In this document: piece after piece, positions 34,572 through 41,734 of the stretch
Position numbering within the stretch: the stretch's first letter is position 1
Layout: each line of letters opens with the position of its first letter
Assembly (NCBI GenBank): GCA_964408795.1
Contig: CAYPAW010000073.1
Coordinates: 1 to 45,575 of the forward strand
Direction: 5' to 3'
Origin: JABMQB01 sp964408795
GTDB lineage: Bacteria; Bacteroidota; Bacteroidia; Bacteroidales; Prolixibacteraceae
DNA length: 45,575 bases
Notes under the pieces: model-generated
Databases searched by the model: none
Told to the model about the DNA's origin: nothing
The model's input: the letters and a program-made list of their open reading frames with translations, nothing else
Made by a program: the position numbers and the translations under genes

Positions 34572-36728
34572 ATGAAAAAGCTGTTATTTATCGTTCTTTT
34601 TATTCTTTCCCTAGCCTCTTTAATAGCGCAGGATTATCCTTTTCAGAACCCGCGTTTGGATGACGAAACCCGGCTGGATAATCTGATCTCGCTGATGACC
34701 CCGGAGGAGAAGATTCGGTGTTTATCCACCCGTCCTTCCGTTCCGCGTTTGGGAGTCATGGGCACGCGCACGGTTGAAGGGTTGCACGGGTTGGCTTTAA
34801 GCGGGCCGGCGAACTGGGCAGTCAAAGGGCCGGGAGCTTCGGTCACGACCACTTTCCCGCAGTCCATAGGGCTGGCACAAACCTGGGATCCGGAGTTGCT
34901 TCAACAAATTGCTTCCCTGGAAGCCGATGAAGCCCGTTACCTCACCCAAAGTAACCATTACGGCAGTGCCGGACTCATTGTTTTTGCTCCCAATGCCGAT
35001 ATCGGTCGGGATATCCGCTGGGGTCGTACCGAAGAATGCTACGGTGAAGATGCTTTCCTGGCCGCAGAAATGACCGTTGCCTATGTAAAAGGCCTGCAAG
35101 GCGACCATCCGAAATACTGGAAAACCGCATCCCTGATGAAACATTTCCTGGCCAACAGCAACGAAAACGAACGAACCCGGAATTCTTCCGATTTTGATGA
35201 TCGTCTGTTCCGGGAATTTTACGGGTACGCTTTTTATAAAGGAATTACCGAAGGAGGCTCACGGGCTTACATGGCGGCATACAACAAATACAACGGAATT
35301 CCCTGTACGGTACACCCGGTACTGAAATCAGTAACGGTAGAAGAATGGGGTCAAAACGGAATAATTGCCACCGACGGAGGAGCTTACAGGCAATTGCTGA
35401 CCGAGCACGGGTATTTTCCGGACCTGGAAACGGCGGCTGCCGGTTGCATCCATGCGGGAATAACCATGTTCCTGGATAACTACCAACAGCCGCTCCAAAA
35501 TGCAATCTCCAAAGGAATGGTCACACAGGAGGAGATCGACAGGGCGGTGCGGGGAAACCTGAGGGTATTGTTGAAACTGGGATTGCTCGATGATTCGGCA
35601 GAAAACCCGTATTCAACCATCGGAATTACCGATACCGTCGATATTTGGGATAAACCGGAAACCCATCAACTGGCACGCAAAGCTACGGTTAAATCCGTCG
35701 TATTGATGAAAAATGAAAATCAGCTGTTGCCGCTGGATCAAAAGAAAATCAGAACCCTGGCAGTGATTGGTCCCAGTGCCAATAAGGTGATTTCTGACTG
35801 GTATGCCGGGACGCCTCCCTACCAGGTAACTGCCCTTGAGGGGATCAGAAATGCTGTGGGAGAGGATGTGGAGGTTCTGTTTGCTCAAAGCAATAAAGCC
35901 GATTCAGCCGTCATCGCCGCCTCGAAAGCTGATGTAGCCATCGTATGCGTAGGGAACCACCCCCTGTGCAATGGCCTGGGATGGGCTGAAAGTTATGTAT
36001 ACAGCAACGGCAAAGAAGCCATCGACCGCGAAGCTATATCCCTCGAACAGGAAGACCTCGTGAAGGTGGTGAAAGCAGCCAATCCCCATACCGTCATGGT
36101 AGTTGTTTCCAGTTTTCCCTATTCGATCAACTGGTCCAAAGAACAGGTACCGGTCATCCTCCATATAGCACAATCCAGCCAGGAACTGGGCAATGGCCTG
36201 GCCGATATTCTTTTCGGAAAAGAGAGTCCTGCAGGCAGACTGGTACAAACCTGGTCCGCTTCGATGGATCACCTGCCTCCTATCCTGGATTATAATATAC
36301 GCCACGGAAGAACCTATATGTACGATCCCCATGAACCGCTTTTTCCCTTTGGACACGGACTTACCTACACCACATTCGACTATGCCGGTCTGGAAATCCA
36401 GAAACCGGTTATCCGGGAAAATGAAAAAACCAACCTTACGGTTACACTGAAAAACACCGGCGATTACGACAGCGATGAGGTGGTACAGGTCTATGCTTCG
36501 TTCCCTGATTCCAAAGTGGAGCGCCCGGGAAAAGCCCTCAAAGGATTCAAACGGGTGTTTGTACCCAAAGGGCAAACCGTGAAGGTGACCGTACCCATCG
36601 ACTCCGAAGACCTCAAATACTGGGATGTGGAAAAACAGGCCTTTGCATTGGAAAAAGGGAAAGTGAAATTTTTTGTAGGTCCTTCTTCGGCCAACCTACC
36701 GCTTATAACCGAAACCGAAGTGAAATAA
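34572..36728 (+). CDS. GH3 family beta-glycosidase
   Basis: A 718-residue exported enzyme with a signal peptide (residues 1-19, ending LIAQ). It has the normal GH3 order: TIM barrel (about 30-310), alpha/beta sandwich (about 370-560) and a fibronectin III-like domain (about 620-715, VVQVYASFPDSKVERP). The nucleophile is Asp268 in IIATDGGAY. The segment FAPNADIGRDIRWGRTEE and the KHFLANSNENERTRNSS loop match secreted beta-glucosidase/beta-xylosidase members. It probably hydrolyses terminal beta-glucosides or beta-xylosides in the periplasm. It heads an apparent operon with a GNAT gene 6 bases downstream. Confidence 0.93.
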   Translation: MKKLLFIVLFILSLASLIAQDYPFQNPRLDDETRLDNLISLMTPEEKIRCLSTRPSVPRLGVMGTRTVEGLHGLALSGPANWAVKGPGASVTTTFPQSIGLAQTWDPELLQQIASLEADEARYLTQSNHYGSAGLIVFAPNADIGRDIRWGRTEECYGEDAFLAAEMTVAYVKGLQGDHPKYWKTASLMKHFLANSNENERTRNSSDFDDRLFREFYGYAFYKGITEGGSRAYMAAYNKYNGIPCTVHPVLKSVTVEEWGQNGIIATDGGAYRQLLTEHGYFPDLETAAAGCIHAGITMFLDNYQQPLQNAISKGMVTQEEIDRAVRGNLRVLLKLGLLDDSAENPYSTIGITDTVDIWDKPETHQLARKATVKSVVLMKNENQLLPLDQKKIRTLAVIGPSANKVISDWYAGTPPYQVTALEGIRNAVGEDVEVLFAQSNKADSAVIAASKADVAIVCVGNHPLCNGLGWAESYVYSNGKEAIDREAISLEQEDLVKVVKAANPHTVMVVVSSFPYSINWSKEQVPVILHIAQSSQELGNGLADILFGKESPAGRLVQTWSASMDHLPPILDYNIRHGRTYMYDPHEPLFPFGHGLTYTTFDYAGLEIQKPVIRENEKTNLTVTLKNTGDYDSDEVVQVYASFPDSKVERPGKALKGFKRVFVPKGQTVKVTVPIDSEDLKYWDVEKQAFALEKGKVKFFVGPSSANLPLITETEVK

Positions 36729-36734
36729 TCAGGG

Positions 36735-37598
36735 ATGAACCGGAGGCAACCCTTCCCATTAAAGAAGCTTGGCCCCGAGGGGGTAAAAACCCTGGTTCAA
36801 TGGGCCCAAGAAGAAGGCTGGAATCCCGGACCCCATGATGCGGACGTGTTTTGGGCTACCGACCCAGAAGGATATTACGGGTATTACCAGGATGATACTC
36901 TTATAGCCGGCGGAGCCATCATATCCTACAACAAAGCATACGGATTCATGGGGTTATTCATTGTACACCCGGAATACCGGAACCGCGGAACAGGCCGGGA
37001 ACTGTGGTATCAACGACGGGATCTTCTGATATCAAGATTAAAAAAGGGCGCTCCCATAGGAATGGATGGCGTTGTAGCAATGCAGCCATTCTACGAACAA
37101 GGAGGTTTTACAATTGCATTCAGGGATGTACGGCATGAAAAAACCGGGATTCCATGCAGCGTGGACGCCCGGGTTGTTCCGATCAGACCAGCTACTCTTC
37201 CGGCCGTTATGGATTACGATGAAAAATGTTTTGGTTTTCCGCGCCCTCAGTTTATGAAACCCTGGTTAACCCTTCCGGAGAATAAAAACTTTGCATTTCT
37301 GGAACACAACAGGCTCAGAGGATTTTCCATTGTCCGGAAAGCAAATACCGGCTATAAAATAGGACCTCTGTTTGCCGACAACCAACAGATTGCCGAAGAA
37401 TTATACAAAGCTGCCCTGAACGCAGTACCGGGAGAGCCGGTATTTCTTGACATTCCACTGATCAATCAGGATGCTGCTGACCTGATGAATCGTTTTCAGG
37501 CAAATCCTGTTTTCGAATGCGCAAGAATGTATTACGGAAAACCACCCGCCCATAATACAAACCATATTTTCGGGATAACCACCTTCGAACTCGGTTGA
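36735..37598 (+). CDS. GNAT acetyltransferase with a second (YitH-like) C-terminal domain
   Basis: A 287-residue cytosolic protein. The N-terminal GNAT domain holds acetyl-CoA motif A as Arg82-N-R-Gly85-T-Gly87 in HPEYRNRGTGRELW. From about residue 145 a second domain (VPIRPATLPAVMDYDEKCFGF, then LFADNQQIAEELYKAAL) matches the Acetyltransf_18 half seen in B. subtilis YitH. Tandem GNAT proteins of this type lack a known acceptor. It follows the GH3 gene by 6 bases and precedes the UbiD gene closely, suggesting shared transcription but not an obvious shared pathway. Confidence 0.85.
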   Translation: MNRRQPFPLKKLGPEGVKTLVQWAQEEGWNPGPHDADVFWATDPEGYYGYYQDDTLIAGGAIISYNKAYGFMGLFIVHPEYRNRGTGRELWYQRRDLLISRLKKGAPIGMDGVVAMQPFYEQGGFTIAFRDVRHEKTGIPCSVDARVVPIRPATLPAVMDYDEKCFGFPRPQFMKPWLTLPENKNFAFLEHNRLRGFSIVRKANTGYKIGPLFADNQQIAEELYKAALNAVPGEPVFLDIPLINQDAADLMNRFQANPVFECARMYYGKPPAHNTNHIFGITTFELG

Positions 37599-37636
37599 TT
37601 TTGAATATTCCTGTATTTTTACCTAAAAAAAGGAAA

Positions 37637-39538
37637 ATGCCGTACGCAGGACTTGCTGATTTTATTCATACCCTGGAAAAAGAGGGAGAATTGATTCGTA
37701 TCACAGAATTTGTGGATCCGGTACTGGAAATTACGGAGGTTACCGATCGCTTCAGCAAATCGAGAGGGGGAGGAAAAGCGCTGCTTTTTGAAAATACAGG
37801 CACCCCTTTTCCGTTGCTGATCAATGCCTTCGGATCTGAAAAAAGAATGGGACTTGCCTTAAGCCGGGGTACGATTCACGATATAGAAAAAGAGATGGAA
37901 GAGTTGATCCGGAGCTTTTCCGTTCCCAGGGAAACAGTGAAGGATAAAATCAGGATGCTTCCCTTGTTGAAAGAGGTCTCTTCCTGGATCCCCCGAAGGA
38001 TCCCCAAAAAAGGAAAATGCCAGGAAGTGGTTCTCAACGATCCAGACCTTGGTCTTCTGCCTGTTTTACAATGCTGGCCTGCTGATGGAGGACGTTTCAT
38101 CACCCTGCCGGCCGTTCACACCCGGGATCCGGAATCCGGAATGCCCAATGTTGGAATGTACCGGATGCAGGTTTTTGATGCCCGGAAAACTGGAATGCAC
38201 TGGCATACCCATAAAACAGGGGCCCATCACTTTCAAAAATACAAAAAAGCAGGACAGCGCATGCCGGTAAGTGTGACCCTGGGAGGAGATCCAGTTTACA
38301 CTTACGCCGCTACAGCACCCATGCCGGAAAATATGGATGAATACATCCTGGCCGGATTTCTGCGTAAAAAACCGGTTCGGCTGGTGAAATGCCTGACCAA
38401 TGATCTCTATGTTCCGGAAGATGCCGACATGGTGCTGGAAGGATACATCGATCCGGCTGAAGACCTTGTTTGGGAAGGCCCTTTCGGGGACCATACCGGG
38501 TTTTATTCCCTTCCCGGCTATTTCCCGGCGTTTCACATTACCTGCATCACGCACCGTAAAAATGCTGTTTATCCTGCAACCATTGTCGGCATCCCGCCCA
38601 TGGAAGATGCCTGGATCGGAAAAGCCAGCGAACGAATATTCCTCACTCCCATGCGAATGGCCATGATCCCGGAATTGCTGGATATGGAACTGCCCTTTGC
38701 CGGAGTTTCCCATAACCTCGCGGTAGTGAAAATAGAAAAATCGTATGCCGGACAGGCTGTGAAAGTGATGAATTCCCTGTGGGGTGCCGGGCAAATGATG
38801 TTTAACAAAATCCTCATCGTCGTAGATCAAAAAACCAATATCCATACTTATCCGGAATTGCTGAATGTCGTCTTTGGTTCCTTCGATCCATCTACCAGTC
38901 TTCAGTTTTCCAGAGGCCCGCTGGATATTCTTGACCATGCCTCCTCGCAATATGCCGTTGGTTCCAAAGTGGGAATCGATGCCACCTCCCCTTGGGATGT
39001 GGAAAAAACCGAAAAAAAGAACAACGATTCCCTGAAAGATCCTTTCGATCCTTCGGTTTTAAAGGAAATACCCGAAATAAAAGAATACAATAATCTGAAA
39101 AACAGCATGAATATACCGGTTTGCATCATTGCTGTTTCCAAAAAACCGGATTTCCGGAAAGAAACCCTGGAAAAAACCCTAAAGAAATACAATGCCTGGA
39201 GCAGTTTTAAGCTCCTTGTCATGGTTGATTCCGGAGTCAATATTCAGGATCTGTTCACTGTGGTTTGGCTGGCTACCGGCAATCTGGATCCCCAACGCGA
39301 TATATCCGTCCTTGCATTGCCCAACGGAATCGCCACGCTGCTGGCAGATGCCACGGTAAAAACAAGCCAGAATGATCTTTTCAAGCGTTCCTGGCCCAAT
39401 GTGGTGGTCTCGGATCCAACAACAATCGGGAAAATCGACCGGAAATGGTCATCCCTGCACATCGGAGAATTCATCCCCAGTCCTTCGTTGCGGTTCCGAT
39501 CGCTGTTAAAAGGCGAAGGGGCTGTGAGAAATCCATGA
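37637..39538 (+). CDS. UbiD-family decarboxylase
   Basis: A 633-residue cytosolic enzyme from the ATG at 37637 (MPYAGLADFIHTLEKEGELI), which is where the family begins. The ATG at 37595 adds 14 residues and overlaps the preceding gene. UbiD enzymes use prenylated FMN to decarboxylate aromatic or unsaturated acids. Conserved blocks seen are FSKSRGGGKALLFEN, GMYRMQVFDARKTGMHWHTH, PEDADMVLEGYIDP, WEGPFGDHTGFYS and TCITHRKNAVYPATIVG. Bacteroidota usually lack ubiquinone, so a role in menaquinone synthesis or aromatic acid metabolism is more likely than in ubiquinone. No UbiX prenyltransferase is seen in the window. Confidence 0.9.
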   Translation: MPYAGLADFIHTLEKEGELIRITEFVDPVLEITEVTDRFSKSRGGGKALLFENTGTPFPLLINAFGSEKRMGLALSRGTIHDIEKEMEELIRSFSVPRETVKDKIRMLPLLKEVSSWIPRRIPKKGKCQEVVLNDPDLGLLPVLQCWPADGGRFITLPAVHTRDPESGMPNVGMYRMQVFDARKTGMHWHTHKTGAHHFQKYKKAGQRMPVSVTLGGDPVYTYAATAPMPENMDEYILAGFLRKKPVRLVKCLTNDLYVPEDADMVLEGYIDPAEDLVWEGPFGDHTGFYSLPGYFPAFHITCITHRKNAVYPATIVGIPPMEDAWIGKASERIFLTPMRMAMIPELLDMELPFAGVSHNLAVVKIEKSYAGQAVKVMNSLWGAGQMMFNKILIVVDQKTNIHTYPELLNVVFGSFDPSTSLQFSRGPLDILDHASSQYAVGSKVGIDATSPWDVEKTEKKNNDSLKDPFDPSVLKEIPEIKEYNNLKNSMNIPVCIIAVSKKPDFRKETLEKTLKKYNAWSSFKLLVMVDSGVNIQDLFTVVWLATGNLDPQRDISVLALPNGIATLLADATVKTSQNDLFKRSWPNVVVSDPTTIGKIDRKWSSLHIGEFIPSPSLRFRSLLKGEGAVRNP

Positions 39539-39591
39539 AGGTTCGGGATCGTTGACTCGTGGTACGCAACTTACCATATTGATCGCTTGTT

Positions 39592-39608
39592 TTGGGGCGT
39601 TGCCCCAA
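39592..39608. repeat. Perfect GC-rich hairpin
   Basis: TTGGGGC (39592-39598) pairs exactly with GCCCCAA (39602-39608) around a 3-base loop GTT. It lies 54 bases after the UbiD stop. It could end that transcript, although only a weak T-rich stretch follows further on. Confidence 0.6.
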
Positions 39609-39715
39609 GCCCCAATTGTCCTATCGGACTAATTTTACTTTTTCCAGCAGCTGAAAAAGTAAACAAAAAAGCCGCCGCTGAAGAAAAAATTGCTAAAAAT
39701 GCATTCCGTTTCGCT

Positions 39716-39767
39716 AAAATCTTTTAAACTCGTCCGGCTTCTGCCGGACTCAAACAAAAAAGATTTT
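39716..39767. repeat. Nested palindrome
   Basis: The outer arms AAAATCTTTT (39716-39725) and AAAAGATTTT (39758-39767) are exact reverse complements. Between them GTCCGGC (39732-39738) and GCCGGAC (39743-39749) pair perfectly around the loop TTCT. The architecture parallels that at 9341-9385. Confidence 0.75.
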
Positions 39768-39826
39768 CGGGCGCTCCACTTCATTCATTTTTTTTACGCA
39801 TTTTTTCTTAGGCGGAATCAATAATC

Positions 39827-40031
39827 TTGACTCTTGGTTCTTGGTTCCTGGTTCTTTCCCTTTTCCACTCTTCCCCATTTTTCATTTTTCATTTTTCATT
39901 TTTCATTTTCTCCCTTTTCCTCCTTTCCTGGCTCTTGGTTCTTGGCTCTTGATTCTTTCCCTTTCACTTTTCCACTTTTCCACCTTTCCACTATTCCTGG
40001 TTCCTGGCTCTTGATTCTTGGCTCTTGATTC
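39827..40031. repeat. Heptamer repeat array B (YTGRYTC units)
   Basis: Thirteen in-phase units in three blocks: 39827-39854 (4 units), 39928-39955 (4 units) and 39997-40031 (5 units), built from TTGGTTC, CTGGTTC, TTGGCTC, CTGGCTC, TTGATTC and TTGACTC. Between the first two blocks ATTTTTC is repeated about four times, itself a 7-base unit (39878-39905). TTTTCCAC runs separate the others. The unit is the reverse complement of that in array A. Confidence 0.85.
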
Positions 40032-40118
40032 TATTACTCCCAACATCATTCCTTTTTTCCGGGAAAAATGATAGTTTTACAGCCTGAAAAAAACTAAAAA
40101 TAACACAAAGCATTGATT

Positions 40119-41579
40119 ATGAGTTATTGGAGAACTTTATTTTATTTTATTGCTCTCTTTTTGGTGTTTCCGTTTGTTTCCTGTGAAAAAGAGGAAATCA
40201 ACAGGAATCAGCCCCGGCTGCGATTTATTACTGAAGAGTACAATCCGTTCAATTACACGGATAATGCGAGAATCACCGGGTTGGCTCCGGAGCTTCTCCG
40301 GGAAATTTGCAGTCTGCTGGAGATCGAAAGCACCATGGAAGTTCTGCCCTGGGAGGAGGGGTTCAATGAAACCCTGAAAACAGAAAATGCAGTTCTTTTC
40401 ACCACTACATTAAATTCCACACGCAAAGATCTTTTTAAATGGGCCGGTCCTTTTGCGTCTCTTGACTGGATTTTTTATGCTGCTTCCACCCGTCCGGTTT
40501 CCCTGAAGACCCTGGAAGAGGCCAAAGAAGTTGGCACAATCGGTGTTGTTCCGGATTATGCCATGACCGAATATCTGGAAGCAGAAGGATTTACAAACCT
40601 GGTGTACTGTACCGATATTGCGGATGCTTTTACCCAACTCCTCAACGGAGCTATTGACCTCTTTCCTTCCGACCAATACACGTTGGAACAGGCGCTCACA
40701 TCCCTGGGAGAATCGGTGTACAGTGTAATACCTCAGCTAACCATCAAAACCGAACTTCTCTATTTTGCCTTCAACAAAAGCATCGCCGATGCGGTGGTTT
40801 CGGATTTCCAGGAAGCCCTCAATGAATGCAAAAAAAATGGCGTCTTAAAACAACTGACCCAGAACTTTCTGCACACTTCGGATTATCCCGACATTTTTCA
40901 GATCTATACCGAATCGTATCCTCCGCTTACCTTCATGAATGAGAAAGGGGAAATCTCCGGTTACGGATCCGACATCGTCCGGGAGATCATGAAAAGATTA
41001 AACTGGTTCTATCCGATCCGGCTTTCCTCATGGAGCAACGGATACCAGCTTGCGCTGAACAATCCGAACTTTTGTCTTTTCACAATGGACCGGACAGCAA
41101 TCCGTGAAAATCTTTTTCAATGGGTCGGACCCATTGGAACCAATACCACCCGGATATACACACGAGCCGGCTCCGGCATTTCCGTAGTCTCTCTGGAGGA
41201 TGCCAAAAACCTGGCAACCATTGGCACTGTGGAATCCTGGTTCTCAACGCAATACCTCGAGGAACAGGGATTCACCAACCTGATCTCTGAAGATGATCCG
41301 GTCCTCCTGACAGAAAAACTGATGAACGGTCAATTGGAAGCTTTTGTGTGTTCTGAACTAACATTCCCTGATATCCTTGCACAACTGAACCACTCCTACG
41401 AAGAGGTAACACCAGTCTACGAACTGATGTCTTCCGATTTTTATGTCGCTTTTTCAAACAGCACACCGGGTTCTGTGATTGCCGATTGGCAGGAAGCACT
41501 GATGGCCATGAAAAATGACGGAACCTACCATGCCATAGGATTGAAATGGTTCCCCAAACTGATTATCCTGGAAAACTGA
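40119..41579 (+). CDS. Lipoprotein with two tandem family-3 solute-binding domains
   Basis: A 486-residue lipoprotein from the ATG at 40119 (signal ending FVSC, Cys22). Two amino-acid-type solute-binding domains lie in tandem: residues about 34-255 (RLRFITEEYNPFNY start) and about 265-485 (DIFQIYTESYPPLTFMNEKG start). They share matching elements such as FKWAGPFASL and FQWVGPIGTN, EAKEVGTIGVV and DAKNLATIGTV, and EAEGFTNLV and EEQGFTNLI. No ABC permease or ATPase gene is near, so it probably senses or presents a small ligand and does not feed a classical importer. A terminator follows it. Confidence 0.9.
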   Translation: MSYWRTLFYFIALFLVFPFVSCEKEEINRNQPRLRFITEEYNPFNYTDNARITGLAPELLREICSLLEIESTMEVLPWEEGFNETLKTENAVLFTTTLNSTRKDLFKWAGPFASLDWIFYAASTRPVSLKTLEEAKEVGTIGVVPDYAMTEYLEAEGFTNLVYCTDIADAFTQLLNGAIDLFPSDQYTLEQALTSLGESVYSVIPQLTIKTELLYFAFNKSIADAVVSDFQEALNECKKNGVLKQLTQNFLHTSDYPDIFQIYTESYPPLTFMNEKGEISGYGSDIVREIMKRLNWFYPIRLSSWSNGYQLALNNPNFCLFTMDRTAIRENLFQWVGPIGTNTTRIYTRAGSGISVVSLEDAKNLATIGTVESWFSTQYLEEQGFTNLISEDDPVLLTEKLMNGQLEAFVCSELTFPDILAQLNHSYEEVTPVYELMSSDFYVAFSNSTPGSVIADWQEALMAMKNDGTYHAIGLKWFPKLIILEN

Positions 41580-41628
41580 ACCCGCGATGCATGCCGAAAA
41601 GTCGTTTCCTCCCGAACCACAAGAATTC

Positions 41629-41660
41629 CGGAGTTTTCAGGAAATACTCCGAACTTTTTT
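41629..41660 (+). terminator. Intrinsic terminator after the solute-binding gene
   Basis: CGGAGT (41629-41634) pairs with ACTCCG (41646-41651). Two more inner pairs follow after one mismatch, and a run of six T ends at 41660. It separates the lipoprotein gene from the STAS-kinase gene. Confidence 0.6.
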
Positions 41661-41682
41661 CCGGATAAACGGCCTTCCGGCC

Positions 41683-41715
41683 TTGTTCGATGTTTCTGTT
41701 TTTTGTTTACCTTTC
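41683..41715 (+). promoter_or_regulatory. Putative promoter of the STAS-kinase gene
   Basis: TTG (41683-41685) and TACCTTTC (41708-41715, seven of eight matches to TAnnTTTG) are 22 bases apart. The box ends 19 bases before the ATG at 41735. It supports that ATG over the one at 41690, which would lie inside the promoter. Confidence 0.45.
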
Positions 41716-41734
41716 AGGATTAATTCCAAAAGCC

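Larger units (their letters stand above)
39539..40118. other. Gene-free stretch with stem-loops and heptamer repeats
   Basis: No gene is supported. It carries a hairpin (39592-39608), an inverted repeat TACTTTTTC with GAAAAAGTA (about 39635-39660), a nested palindrome (39716-39767), and array B of heptamers (39827-40031) interrupted by ATTTTTC repeats and TTTTCCAC runs. The stretch ends with the leader of the solute-binding lipoprotein. A TAGTTTTA promoter-like box lies at 40072-40079. Confidence 0.7.

Noticed and set aside
38066..38950. 294-codon open frame on the minus strand
   Set aside because: Antisense to UbiD, no family features.
39827..40031. Resemblance to a CRISPR array
   Set aside because: Units are 7 bases and directly abutting, with no unique spacers and no cas genes nearby.
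41690..41734. Longer N-terminus for the STAS-kinase protein
   Set aside because: The extension lies across a promoter-like pair and a hydrophobic stretch foreign to STAS domains, so the ATG at 41735 is preferred.
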